Assembly (NCBI GenBank): GCA_964412235.1
Contig: CAYPNT010000001.1
Span: 1-64,000 of the forward strand
Origin: JAYZQT01 sp964412235
GTDB lineage: Bacteria; Pseudomonadota; Alphaproteobacteria; MPNO01; UBA830
Direction of reading: 5' to 3'
DNA: 64,000 nt
Below are positions 27,207 to 36,434 of the stretch, piece after piece (within the stretch, counting starts at the first letter, position 1; each line of letters starts with the position of its first letter). The notes beneath the pieces are model-generated. The model saw nothing but the letters and a program-made list of their open reading frames with translations, was not told the DNA's origin and made no database searches. A program made the position numbers and the translations under genes.

Positions 27207-27857
27207 ATGAAAACAAGTTACATGGATTTGTATTGCGAGAGAATGGGTCCCGAGTATTGGGCAGAGCCTTTAAATGCGGTCACAAATCTAATGTTTATTT
27301 TTAGTGCTGTTGCCATAACAGTCCTACTGGTAAGGACGGTTGATAGGAATCGTGGGCGCGGAGCTCTGTGGGTGCTAAACGGATTGATCTATGGTATCGG
27401 GATAGGGAGTTGGTTGTTTCATACTCACGCTGTTCTCTGGGCTATGTTGGCGGACATAATCCCGATTGGGGTGTTTATACTGCTTGCTAGTTGGGTATCA
27501 TTTCGACAACTTGCAGGATTTGGGCTCGTTGTTAGTGGTTTGGGGGTTGGGGTCGTGGTGGCTATTGCTATACTAGTCCATGTGCTCTCAGGTTACGAGG
27601 GCGGGGCATACGTCGCGGCGCGTTTTGGGCTCTTTAGTATAGGAACGTATTTGGAATATCGTCGGCCGCGGTCCGCCGGTAAGGCTTTTTTATGGGGAGG
27701 GGCCCTATTCGCTATTTCTCTAGCCTTCCGGAGTTTAGACCAGTCGGTGTGCGACCAAATATCAATCGGGACACATTTTGTTTGGCATATTCTAAATTCC
27801 ATCGTTTTGTTTATTGTTGTACGTGCACTTATGACGCACGGGCACGCCGCCAGGTAA
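27207..27857 (+). CDS. Ceramidase-domain (CREST superfamily) integral membrane protein
   Basis: A 216-residue protein with about seven hydrophobic segments. The pattern matches alkaline-ceramidase-like CREST hydrolases: DLYCERMGPEYWAEPLNAVTN at the N-terminus, SWLFHTHAVLWAMLADIIPI carrying the Ser, His and Asp, and the C-terminal HFVWH (HxxxH) zinc-binding pair. Family members hydrolyse amide bonds in sphingolipids, but the substrate here is unknown and could be another lipid amide. It stands alone between quinone oxidoreductase and mnmE. Confidence 0.8.
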   Translation: MKTSYMDLYCERMGPEYWAEPLNAVTNLMFIFSAVAITVLLVRTVDRNRGRGALWVLNGLIYGIGIGSWLFHTHAVLWAMLADIIPIGVFILLASWVSFRQLAGFGLVVSGLGVGVVVAIAILVHVLSGYEGGAYVAARFGLFSIGTYLEYRRPRSAGKAFLWGGALFAISLAFRSLDQSVCDQISIGTHFVWHILNSIVLFIVVRALMTHGHAAR

Positions 27858-27948
27858 GTGTATGTATATACAGGCAATTGTTTTGTCCGCTGTGGCGGAC
27901 CCCTGTGTAAAGAGTGTTTGCTGTTTTGTGTTGATTGAGGAAATCTAA

Positions 27949-29304
27949 GTGCAGAATCATTTGGATGTACATTCTCTGGATACAATATTTTCTTTGTCCA
28001 CCGCGCCTGGTCGGGCGGGGTTAGCTGTATTTCGTATTTCCGGCCCCCATGCAAAGCTAGCGCTTAGTGCGTTAAACCAGGGAAAAAGAATACCAGAACC
28101 TCGAAAAGCGACAAGGTGTTGTTTAGTGGATCCTGAAAACGGCGAAGTAATTGATGATGCCATTGGTATAATGTTTCCGAAACCTGCGAGTTTCACAGGG
28201 GAAGACGTCATAGAACTACATGTTCATGGGGGCGCAGCGACCTCAAAGGCATTAGCATCAGCGCTATCAAGGTGTGTTGGATTAAGAATGGCGGAACCCG
28301 GAGAATTTTTAAAACGTGCTTTTTATTCTGGAAAAATAGATTTAACTGCGGCGGAAGCGACCGCAGATTTAGTAGATGCGGATACGGCAGAGCAAAGAAA
28401 ACAAGCGCTTCACCAAATGGCGGGCGGCCTGGCAGAAAAATTAGAGATATGGCGAAAAAAAATCATTGAATTACAGGCAAAAGTTGAGGCAGGTATTGAT
28501 TTTCCCGAGGATGAAGTTCCAGCTGAAATACTTGGCGTGGCTATTTCCGGCGCCAAACGATTGGCTGTGGATATAAACGAATTTCTTGATGATAACCGAC
28601 GGGGTGAGATTATAAGAGATGGATTTAAAGTAGCAATTCTTGGAGCGCCAAATGCGGGAAAATCGACGTTATTGAACGCTCTCCTGGATAGGGAGGTGGC
28701 GATAGTTTCCGAGCATGCTGGTACTACACGCGATGTTATTGAGGCACGAATAGACATTGGGGGGTGGCCGGTTATATTTTTTGACACCGCGGGGCTCCGG
28801 GAAACCAACGATCCTGTAGAGCGAGAGGGGGTTAGGCGTGCGCTGGACGTAAGTAAAGATGCGGAGCTTCGGCTAGCGGTGTTTGATGTAAGTAACGTCA
28901 TCGATAAGGCTACTTTGGATCAGCTATCAATCCAAAACACCATAATTGTCGCAAACAAGATAGACAAAACGAGTGGGGCCGTAGAGTGGCCGGCCGATTA
29001 TAGCACGGTCCGCCTTTCAGCAAAAACCGGGCAAGGGTTAGCGGAGTTGGTAACGGCTGTTAACTCATATATAGAAAAGAGGTTGGAAATTGGCACAAGA
29101 AATAATTTCTTGAGTCGTCTTCGACACAGACAGGCTATTAGCGAGTGCTTGGCATCGTTGGTACGCGCTACAGAGGCCACGGCTGTAGAGCTTCTTGCAG
29201 AAGACCTTAGGCTGGCCGCACGTGCCATCGGGCGGGTAACCGGCCGCGTGGATGTTGAGGACATATTGGATAGAATTTTTGCCGAATTCTGTATTGGTAA
29301 GTAA
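27949..29304 (+). CDS. mnmE: tRNA uridine-5-carboxymethylaminomethyl modification GTPase MnmE
   Basis: A 451-residue GTPase which, with MnmG, modifies the wobble uridine of tRNAs. The N-terminal tetrahydrofolate-binding domain has LSTAPGRAGLAVFRISG. The G domain has GAPNAGKST near residue 235, the DTAGLRE G3 motif and VANKID. The C-terminal CIGK motif, essential in the family, is at the very end. Start is GTG at 27949. mnmG follows after a 96-105 bp spacer containing parS. Confidence 0.97.
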   Translation: MQNHLDVHSLDTIFSLSTAPGRAGLAVFRISGPHAKLALSALNQGKRIPEPRKATRCCLVDPENGEVIDDAIGIMFPKPASFTGEDVIELHVHGGAATSKALASALSRCVGLRMAEPGEFLKRAFYSGKIDLTAAEATADLVDADTAEQRKQALHQMAGGLAEKLEIWRKKIIELQAKVEAGIDFPEDEVPAEILGVAISGAKRLAVDINEFLDDNRRGEIIRDGFKVAILGAPNAGKSTLLNALLDREVAIVSEHAGTTRDVIEARIDIGGWPVIFFDTAGLRETNDPVEREGVRRALDVSKDAELRLAVFDVSNVIDKATLDQLSIQNTIIVANKIDKTSGAVEWPADYSTVRLSAKTGQGLAELVTAVNSYIEKRLEIGTRNNFLSRLRHRQAISECLASLVRATEATAVELLAEDLRLAARAIGRVTGRVDVEDILDRIFAEFCIGK

Positions 29305-29331
29305 CTGGTCCGGTTAACCGCAAGATGTTTT

Positions 29332-29347
29332 TGTTTCACGTGAAACA
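29332..29347. promoter_or_regulatory. parS: parS centromere site (exact 16-mer palindrome)
   Basis: TGTTTCACGTGAAACA is a perfect palindrome identical to the consensus ParB-binding site parS. It lies in the mnmE-mnmG spacer, about 8 kb from the candidate origin and 3.5 kb left of parB. This is direct sequence identity; the function is established for ParB families. Confidence 0.93.
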
Positions 29348-29409
29348 ATAGCGCGCAGGCCCCCTGTTGGAACTTTACTGGACGCAAAGGTAAACGTATA
29401 TTGCGACCG

Positions 29410-31287
29410 ATGAACAAAGATCTTTGCAGTGTTGATGTCGTCGTCGTTGGCGGTGGCCATGCGGGGTGCGAGGCGGCCGCTGCTGCGGTGCGGATGGGCG
29501 CTATCACAGCGCTCGTTACGCACAAAATGAAGACAATAGGAGAAATGTCGTGTAACCCCGCGATCGGTGGTCTCGGGAAGGGACATTTGGTGCGTGAAAT
29601 TGATGCGTTAGACGGCTTGATGGGGAGGGTCACAGATGACGCAGGAATACAATTTCGTATCCTTAATCGGCGAAAGGGCCCGGCGGTGCAAGGACCCCGT
29701 GCCCAAACCGATAGGGCGCTTTATCGCAACGCCATGCAGCGTATTTTGTCGGAGCTACCCAATTTGCATATTATAGAAGGCTGCGTGCACGACCTGCTTC
29801 TTGCTGAACGAGGAGCGGCACCAGGCGTGATGGGGGTCAAATTGGAGGATGGCCGCGAAATTAAGAGCAGTGCCGTGGTGTTGACCGCTGGAACCTTTCT
29901 AAGGGGGGTTATCCATGTTGGTGAAAAACGAACGGGCGCCGGACGCGTTGGCGAAAAACCCACCATTGACCTCTCAGTGACACTTGAAAGACTTGGATTT
30001 ATGATGGGTCGCCTAAAAACCGGGACACCACCGCGCTTAGACGGACAAACGATTGATTGGTCGGGTCTGGAAGCGCAACATGGAGATCAACCCCCCGTCC
30101 CATTTTCCGCCCTGAATCACACAGTGGACACCCCCCAAATTCCTTGCTTCATAACCCATACAAATCCTCAAGTGCACGATATTATTAAGAAGAATATCCA
30201 TCGCGCCCCAATGTATAGCGGCGCGATAGAGGGCGTTGGTCCAAGATATTGTCCATCTATAGAAGACAAGGTAGTTCGTTTTGCGGATCGTTCGCGGCAC
30301 CAGATATTCTTGGAACCTGAGGGTCTGGATGATCAAACGGTTTATCCTAATGGAATATCAACGTCATTGCCGGAAGAAGTCCAAATACAGTTCCTGCGCA
30401 AGATAGCGGGGTTAGAGCAGGCTGCTGTTCTAAGGCCCGGGTATGCCATAGAGTATGATTTTATTGATCCTCGTGAGCTACTCCCATCGCTCGAGACCCG
30501 GCGTGTATCCGGCCTATACCTCGCCGGGCAAGTAAATGGAACGACAGGTTATGAAGAGGCGGCTGCACAGGGCCTAATGGCTGGATTAAATGCAGCCAGA
30601 AAAAGTAGCGGGGAGCCTACGGCTTTTGTTCTAGATCGCGCCGATGCCTATATTGGCGTAATGATCGATGATTTGATTACCCGGGGGGTCTCTGAGCCGT
30701 ATCGAATGTTTACTTCTCGGGCTGAATATCGGCTGTCCCTAAGGGCAGACAATGCTGATCAGCGATTAACACCCATTGGTCTGGAGTTGGGGTGTGTCGG
30801 TATGATCCGCCGGACCGCATTTAAAGAGAAAATGTCCTCTATTTCCCGTGCTCGAGAAAGGCTGGCCTTACTAAAAGCAACCCCCAAACAATTGGCGGAA
30901 GAGAAAATTAAAGTTTCTCAAGACGGAGCCCCAAGAACGGCGCTGAAGCTGTTAGCCCATAAGGGCGTAAGGATCGAAAAGATCTACAAACTGTGGCCAG
31001 AGCTCAGTAGTTTTTCGAAGGCAATACTAGAACAACTGGCAACAGAGTCTCTTTATGCCGGCTATTTGGAGCGGCAGCGGGCCGATATTGAAGCATTTCG
31101 GAAGGACGAAACATTGACCTTGCCAGACGGCATGGATTATTCGGAGATTGGCGGCCTTTCTAATGAGATGCGGGAAAGGTTATCGGTTGTTCGGCCCCGG
31201 ACGATTGGCGCCGCGGGGCGGATACCGGGGGTGACGCCCGCCGCAATAACGGCCCTACTGCGCCACGTTCGCCGGCTAGCGGCCTGA
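29410..31287 (+). CDS. mnmG: tRNA uridine-5-carboxymethylaminomethyl modification enzyme MnmG
   Basis: A 625-residue FAD protein that is the partner of MnmE. The dinucleotide-binding motif [19 protein letters not shown] is N-terminal; [21 protein letters not shown] follows; [16 protein letters not shown] carries the second FAD/active site segment. The C-terminal helical domain is intact. A TTG at 29401 is an alternative start: AAGG at 29387-29390 is 10 nt upstream of it but 19 nt upstream of the ATG. rsmG starts 1 nt after the stop. Confidence 0.96.
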   Translation: MNKDLCSVDVVVVGGGHAGCEAAAAAVRMGAITALVTHKMKTIGEMSCNPAIGGLGKGHLVREIDALDGLMGRVTDDAGIQFRILNRRKGPAVQGPRAQTDRALYRNAMQRILSELPNLHIIEGCVHDLLLAERGAAPGVMGVKLEDGREIKSSAVVLTAGTFLRGVIHVGEKRTGAGRVGEKPTIDLSVTLERLGFMMGRLKTGTPPRLDGQTIDWSGLEAQHGDQPPVPFSALNHTVDTPQIPCFITHTNPQVHDIIKKNIHRAPMYSGAIEGVGPRYCPSIEDKVVRFADRSRHQIFLEPEGLDDQTVYPNGISTSLPEEVQIQFLRKIAGLEQAAVLRPGYAIEYDFIDPRELLPSLETRRVSGLYLAGQVNGTTGYEEAAAQGLMAGLNAARKSSGEPTAFVLDRADAYIGVMIDDLITRGVSEPYRMFTSRAEYRLSLRADNADQRLTPIGLELGCVGMIRRTAFKEKMSSISRARERLALLKATPKQLAEEKIKVSQDGAPRTALKLLAHKGVRIEKIYKLWPELSSFSKAILEQLATESLYAGYLERQRADIEAFRKDETLTLPDGMDYSEIGGLSNEMRERLSVVRPRTIGAAGRIPGVTPAAITALLRHVRRLAA

Positions 31288-31288
31288 T

Positions 31289-31921
31289 ATGACCCTCGAC
31301 AATGGCGCGCTAACAAAAGATAATTTTGCCCGTAATGAAAATGTTTCACGTGAAACGATGCATAAACTTGAAATCTATGCCGAACTCCTAATACAGAATC
31401 AGAAAACACTTAATTTGGTATCAAAAAGCACTCTTGGCGATTTGTGGAAGCGCCATATGTTAGATTCGTTTCAACTTATAGATTGCCTGCCACAGTCGAC
31501 GCAAACAATTACGGACTTGGGCAGTGGCGCAGGTTTTCCCGGGCTTGTATTGGCCATTTCAACTGGACTACCTACCCGATTGATAGACTCCCGCCAACGT
31601 AAGGGCATATTTTTACGAGAGGTTATTGAACGAACCGGCGCACCCGCTACGGTAATGAGCAAAAGGATAGAGAGCCTATTTGCCGAATCAAAGAAAAAGC
31701 CTGTGGATATTATTACAGCGCGGGCTCTCGCGCCACTTGATAAATTGTGTGAAATGGCAGATTTGTTGGGTGCGCGGACGTGCCTTTTCATGAAGGGTGC
31801 GCGTTGGAGGGAGGAATTGACCGAGGCCCAAAAACACTGGACAATGACGTTGGAAACTTTTCGGAGCCGTACATCACACGAGAGCCGCATATTGCGAATA
31901 AGTAATTTAAAGTCCATCTAA
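31289..31921 (+). CDS. rsmG: 16S rRNA (guanine527-N7)-methyltransferase RsmG
   Basis: A 210-residue SAM-dependent methyltransferase. The SAM motif is ITDLGSGAGFPGLVLAI; the N-terminal ENVSRETMHKLEIYAELLI is typical. The codons for VSRET are formed by a parS site (31342-31357), so this peptide motif is constrained by DNA function. It is nearly contiguous with mnmG (1 nt gap) and is followed by parA. Confidence 0.95.
   Translation: MTLDNGALTKDNFARNENVSRETMHKLEIYAELLIQNQKTLNLVSKSTLGDLWKRHMLDSFQLIDCLPQSTQTITDLGSGAGFPGLVLAISTGLPTRLIDSRQRKGIFLREVIERTGAPATVMSKRIESLFAESKKKPVDIITARALAPLDKLCEMADLLGARTCLFMKGARWREELTEAQKHWTMTLETFRSRTSHESRILRISNLKSI
31342..31357. promoter_or_regulatory. parS: parS site within the rsmG coding sequence
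   Basis: TGTTTCACGTGAAACG matches the 16 bp parS consensus at 15 positions; the central 14 bp palindrome is perfect. It encodes residues V-S-R-E-T of RsmG. It lies about 2 kb right of the first parS and 1.5 kb left of parB. Confidence 0.9.
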
Positions 31922-32015
31922 AATATGTATTGTCCATGTTTTCTTCGGGATTGCACAGGCGAAATTTTCTGCTGTCCCAGCCGTTGTTTAACCTATAAAT
32001 GAACGTTAGATAGGT

Positions 32016-32894
32016 ATGATGCTGCCATTAAAAGAAGATGCGGTTTTCGGGCGTCAGAAAAAACGCGATGGACGCATTATAGCGATTGCTAATCAAAAGG
32101 GGGGTGTGGGCAAAACAGCAACAGCTATAAATCTTGCCACGGCCTTGGCGGCCGTGGGTCGGAAGGTTCTAGTTATTGACCTAGATCCCCAGGGCAATGC
32201 CTCTACAGGATTCGGTATCGAAAGTTCTCGCCGTGAACAGGGCACATACGATCTTTTGCTCGGAAGTATAACCGTGAACGAAGCAACGCTGGATACGGAG
32301 ATACCAGGATTGCAGGTTTTGCCTTCCACAATTGACCTATCGGGGGCAGAGATAGAACTTGTTGGTGCTGAAAAACGGGAATATCGGCTTCGCGATGCAA
32401 TAAGTGTCGGGGAGCGCAAATATGATTATGTGTTTATTGATTGTCCCCCAGCTCTGGGTCTATTGACCTTAAACGGCTTGGTGGCGGCGGATTCGGTACT
32501 GGTTCCCTTGCAGTGTGAGTTTCTAGCGCTCGAAGGGCTGAGCCAGCTCGTTAAAACAATCAACCGAATAACCCAAAAATTCAACCCACGGTTGAATCTC
32601 GATGGTATAGCGTTAACGATGTATGATGTAAGAAATAAATTGTCTGCTTTAGTTGAGGAAGATGTTCGTCGATTTTTTGGAGAGAAAGTTTTTGACACTA
32701 TTATACCAAGAAATGTCCGGGTATCGGAGGCACCTTCTCATGGCAAACCGGTTCTTTTGTATGATTTGAACTGCGCAGGTTCTCAGGCCTATGTGCGCTT
32801 GGCCTCAGAAATGCTTCGGCGGCACCACCTTTTAAGCGCCGAAAAAGCTTCACCCGAAATTAAATGGTCGGATTCGACGGGAGATACACCATGA
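32016..32894 (+). CDS. parA: Chromosome partitioning ATPase ParA
   Basis: A 292-residue deviant Walker ATPase that moves ParB-parS complexes during segregation. NQKGGVGKTATAINLATAL is the deviant Walker A loop with signature Lys, followed by VLVIDLDPQGNASTGFG and FIDCPPALGLL. The short N-terminus lacks a helix-turn-helix, as in chromosomal ParA/Soj rather than plasmid type Ia proteins. It overlaps parB by 4 bp. Confidence 0.96.
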   Translation: MMLPLKEDAVFGRQKKRDGRIIAIANQKGGVGKTATAINLATALAAVGRKVLVIDLDPQGNASTGFGIESSRREQGTYDLLLGSITVNEATLDTEIPGLQVLPSTIDLSGAEIELVGAEKREYRLRDAISVGERKYDYVFIDCPPALGLLTLNGLVAADSVLVPLQCEFLALEGLSQLVKTINRITQKFNPRLNLDGIALTMYDVRNKLSALVEEDVRRFFGEKVFDTIIPRNVRVSEAPSHGKPVLLYDLNCAGSQAYVRLASEMLRRHHLLSAEKASPEIKWSDSTGDTP

Positions 32895-33811
32895 CCGATA
32901 ATAAATCGCGCCCAAATCAACTGGGGCGTGGATTAGAAGCCTTGTTTGGGGAATCCCGTTCTGAGTACAGGGAACCGCACCCGGAAGTCGGGTTATTGGA
33001 TGAAGGGGTGGCGGCGGATGCCCGAACTATAGCGATTGCGAAATTAGTGCCTAATCCTCTTCAACCAAGAAGCCAATTTGACGATTCTGGGTTGGATGAA
33101 CTGGCAGAATCTATCAAACAACAGGGTATTTTGCAGCCCTTAATTGTTCGCCCCAACCCAATCGATAAAGAGACATATGAAATAATTGCTGGAGAACGCC
33201 GCTGGCGTGCCGCACAACGGGTGCAGGTTCATGAGGCTCCGGTTATCGTCCGCGACCTTTCGGACTCGGAGGCGTTCGCGGTTGCGTTGATTGAAAATAT
33301 TCAGCGCGATCAATTGTCCCCAATGGAAGAAGCGGCGGCGTATGCAAGATTGGCGGCTGAGTTCCACCAAACTCAAGAGCAGATTGCTCAGGTCGTTGGG
33401 AAAAGCCGACCACATATTTCAAATACGATGCGTTTGTTAGATCTACCACACGATGTCCAAACTTTGCTTTTGGAGGGGAAGTTAACAGCGGGCCACGCTC
33501 GCGCAGTTCTGGGTTCTAAAGACCCCTCAGTGCTTGCGAGACAAATTGTGCAGAAAGGTCTTTCGGTTCGTGAAGCCGAGCGCATTGGAAACCGTGGTTT
33601 TACTAAAAAGAGAAACAAAAAAGCAAAAAACGAAAAAACTGCTGATACGTTAGCTTTGGAAGAAGACTTGACCCGAACTCTTGGTGCAAATGTCGAAATT
33701 ATACATGACGGTACAGGTGGGTCGATAAGTGTCAAATATCAATCGTTGGAACAATTAGACCATGTGATTGAGCGGCTGACGACGAACACGTCCCGATACG
33801 GCGCTATTTGA
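32891..33811 (+). CDS. parB: Chromosome partitioning protein ParB
   Basis: A 306-residue CTP-dependent DNA clamp. The N-terminal LGRGLEALFGE is the ParA-stimulating region; IIAGERRWRAAQ is the GERRxRA CTP-binding patch; ENIQRDQLSPMEEA precedes the helix-turn-helix TQEQIAQVVGKSRPHISNTM. The C-terminal dimerisation domain ends the protein. The ATG at 32891 overlaps the parA stop (ATGA); the longer open frame from 32864 lies inside parA. It should bind both parS sites. Confidence 0.96.
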   Translation: MTDNKSRPNQLGRGLEALFGESRSEYREPHPEVGLLDEGVAADARTIAIAKLVPNPLQPRSQFDDSGLDELAESIKQQGILQPLIVRPNPIDKETYEIIAGERRWRAAQRVQVHEAPVIVRDLSDSEAFAVALIENIQRDQLSPMEEAAAYARLAAEFHQTQEQIAQVVGKSRPHISNTMRLLDLPHDVQTLLLEGKLTAGHARAVLGSKDPSVLARQIVQKGLSVREAERIGNRGFTKKRNKKAKNEKTADTLALEEDLTRTLGANVEIIHDGTGGSISVKYQSLEQLDHVIERLTTNTSRYGAI

Positions 33812-34020
33812 CGTTAGGATGTTGGCAGACAAGTTCCATAATAGGTTATTTTAGTCCATCGGGCTTTATAATTCAGCTTTACGATGAGAAAGAATTCGTA
33901 CCATCATGACGCTGTCAATAGATTGCGCAATAGCCAATCGTGAAGGAAGAGACATCTTGCCTGGGTAGTTCTACAAATTTTCCCATAATTTGCTGAGCTT
34001 TTGTCAATAGCCCGTTAATA

Positions 34021-34755
34021 TCATTTTACGTTTCTTGATAGCATGTTGGAACATCCGGCGCGGGTGGCCCAGTACTCCCAGGCTCGGTAGAATTCTTGTC
34101 CATCTGCCCTCATTTTCTGACGTAAGGCGATTTCCCCTGCAGTCAAGGGCTTAACGCCGCCAAATTTGAGAGCGGTAGTAAGCACCCGAGCGTTACGTGC
34201 CAACATAATGGAGATTCTTACAACTTCTGAAAGTGATTGCCCTGCTGCGGCAAAACCGTGGCCACGCATTAATACGACACTATTATTACCCAACTTCATA
34301 GCGAGGTCGCGACCCTGTTCTATGTTCACGACAAGTAACGTCGTATCTCCGAAGTTATTCGCGATGTCCCATAATGGTGTCACAGAACCTATGATACCGG
34401 CGGAATGAATGACCGGAATTAAAGCTTGGTTGGAGATAGTGTAGGGCAGGATCTCCTCAGCATGACTGTGGACGACAGCGCAAGTTTCTGGATTGCGTTC
34501 ATACACCGCGCCATGGATAAAGCGTTCAAGGTAGGGAGTGCGCTGATCGTTTCCGATCGGTGTTCCGTCCAATCTAAACTCCATTATGTCGCTGCGTTGA
34601 ACCAACTCCGGGCTCCGTGAACACGACAAGAAATAATGCTTGGGATTTTCGGGATTGCGGACGCTTATGTGGCCGTATGCATCTAATATGTTTTCGTTGG
34701 CCAGAACCCGATTTCCAATTACAAGGTCGCGTAAAACACTTTCTTTGTCGGGCAT
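34021..34755 (-). CDS. Class II aldolase/adducin family protein
   Basis: A 244-residue zinc-dependent aldolase-type protein. The metal-binding histidines are seen in VVHSHAEE and RGHGFAAAG, and an early GHISVRNPENP segment matches family members such as fuculose-phosphate and ribulose-phosphate aldolases. Substrate and reaction direction are unknown. It is a single leftward gene between parB and holA with spacers of 209 and about 100 bp. Confidence 0.85.
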   Translation of the reverse strand: MPDKESVLRDLVIGNRVLANENILDAYGHISVRNPENPKHYFLSCSRSPELVQRSDIMEFRLDGTPIGNDQRTPYLERFIHGAVYERNPETCAVVHSHAEEILPYTISNQALIPVIHSAGIIGSVTPLWDIANNFGDTTLLVVNIEQGRDLAMKLGNNSVVLMRGHGFAAAGQSLSEVVRISIMLARNARVLTTALKFGGVKPLTAGEIALRQKMRADGQEFYRAWEYWATRAGCSNMLSRNVK

Positions 34756-34857
34756 TTATGTTTCCTTTAGTTTTGATTGGTTATTGCCGATTTCATACAT
34801 CTTTAGGGTTGGGTTTAGCCCCACCTTGTTCATCAGAATAAAAGCATTTTAGTATTG

Positions 34858-35886
34858 TTAACGGACTATAGTGGCGCCGCCCATTACCGCTAATTTCATC
34901 AAAACACGGTCGCAAATATTCGGTGCCGGAGCGTTATTTTTTTTGCACTCTATTTCAGCCTTAATTAGCGACTCTCGAGCGCGGCTTAGGAGCTGTGGGC
35001 GCCATTTTTGCAATTGATGTCGAAAGGCCGCCTCTCGTTTGAAAAATATCGGAGGTCGCAACTTTTTTATTGCTTGTTCGGCTGATAGGCCTTTTGAAAT
35101 ATGACCAGAGGTTTGCTCAAGTCGCGTAAAATGGCGGTTCGCCGAGCGTAGTATTGAAATTGGAGGGATATTCTCTAAATGTGCCCGTGACAGCGAAATG
35201 GTAAGACTTGGTAGATCGCCGCCCGCTGCGGCGTAAATTATATCGTCAATAGCCAAAACGGCAGCATCCCCAATAATCGATTGGGCATCTTCCAGGGTCA
35301 CGGCTTTTTGACCGGACACATATAACTTTAGTTTTTCTAACTCCATGCGGCTAACCATGCGATCAGCACCGAGGTTTGAAGCAATCCAGGATATGACATC
35401 TGAATTGGTTGATAAGTTTTCTTCTAAAAGTGTTTCCCGGACCCAGGCCTTTAGGCTGTTGCCCTCATCCATATAACAAGGAATTGCTGCCGCGTGGTCA
35501 CTTTTCTCAAACAAAGCCCGTAGCTTGGATCGGGGGGATAACTCCCCCCCTTCTACGATGATTAAGGCGCCACCTTTTGCATCAATCGCGTGACTGGCCG
35601 CAGCGGTTATAGCATCAGTGGCGTCGCGAATTCGAATGACCCTTCTTGTGCCGGTAATGGATATTGTGCAAGCTTCATCAGTGATGCGTGAGGGGTCATC
35701 GCGAAGGGCAGTTTGCGCAAATTCAACAACGTTGAATGGATCTACGGTGGCGCCGGCAATCGCTTTTACCGCTTTTCCCGCCCGCTCTCGAACAAGCCCT
35801 GAATCTGGGCCATAAATGAGTATCGCGTATATTGTGTCAGGTACTGTTAATACGAACGCGTCGGCTTGCTTTGCAGCAATTTTCAT
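34858..35886 (-). CDS. holA: DNA polymerase III delta subunit
   Basis: A 342-residue clamp-loader subunit that opens the beta clamp. The N-terminal region has YAILIYGPDSGLVRERA, the HolA version of a P-loop-like start. The central AAA-like region has MVSRMELEKLKLYVS, and the C-terminal alpha domain follows. The ATG at 35886 overlaps the lptE stop by 4 bp; a longer frame to 35922 would intrude on lptE. leuS-lptE-holA is a conserved order in proteobacteria. Confidence 0.9.
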   Translation of the reverse strand: MKIAAKQADAFVLTVPDTIYAILIYGPDSGLVRERAGKAVKAIAGATVDPFNVVEFAQTALRDDPSRITDEACTISITGTRRVIRIRDATDAITAAASHAIDAKGGALIIVEGGELSPRSKLRALFEKSDHAAAIPCYMDEGNSLKAWVRETLLEENLSTNSDVISWIASNLGADRMVSRMELEKLKLYVSGQKAVTLEDAQSIIGDAAVLAIDDIIYAAAGGDLPSLTISLSRAHLENIPPISILRSANRHFTRLEQTSGHISKGLSAEQAIKKLRPPIFFKREAAFRHQLQKWRPQLLSRARESLIKAEIECKKNNAPAPNICDRVLMKLAVMGGATIVR

Positions 35887-36434
35887 TTTTTGCCTTTGAC
35901 CCGTTGTCTCTGTACTAACCATACCGATATCCGATTTGTTATAGTTTGGGCGAGGGTTTTAACACCTCGACGACGTGCATCCTGAAGAGCACTCAGAGTA
36001 GCGAAATCAGAGGCAAGGATATCGTAACTACTTACTGACCGGCTGCGTCCCACATATACGGGCTGCCCCTTTTGTTCCCGGCTTACTCGAAAGGTGGCAT
36101 TGAGTATTAAGTTGGCCCGCGTTGCGACATCGTCTTTGCGTATACCAAGTTGGTTAAGGCGTTCGACAAGCAAAACTGAAACATAAAAACGTGGTGCATC
36201 AATTTTCCTGCCGTGTCGCATACGATCAATTAATTCATTTCGGAGCATTTGTCCTATTCGATCTGGTATAGGGTTTATTTCAAATGTCGCGAGGTTAGAT
36301 ATGGTCGCTGGAGACTGCGGGCCGTGGATGCCAGTGAACCCGCATCCCGAAACGAATAAAAAAATACCTACGACAGAGCAGAAAATATTACGTCGGGCCC
36401 CCGTGCGTGGTCTTGGTTGATCAGGGTATAACAT
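35883..36434 (-). CDS. lptE: LPS-assembly lipoprotein LptE
   Basis: A 183-residue outer-membrane lipoprotein that plugs the LptD barrel. A hydrophobic signal segment ([15 protein letters not shown]) ends with the lipobox VSGC. The rest is low in conservation, but VRLNATF-like strands ([12 protein letters not shown]) and its place between leuS and holA support the call. It overlaps the leuS 3' end by 14 bp and holA by 4 bp. Confidence 0.85.
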   Translation of the reverse strand: MLYPDQPRPRTGARRNIFCSVVGIFLFVSGCGFTGIHGPQSPATISNLATFEINPIPDRIGQMLRNELIDRMRHGRKIDAPRFYVSVLLVERLNQLGIRKDDVATRANLILNATFRVSREQKGQPVYVGRSRSVSSYDILASDFATLSALQDARRRGVKTLAQTITNRISVWLVQRQRVKGKK

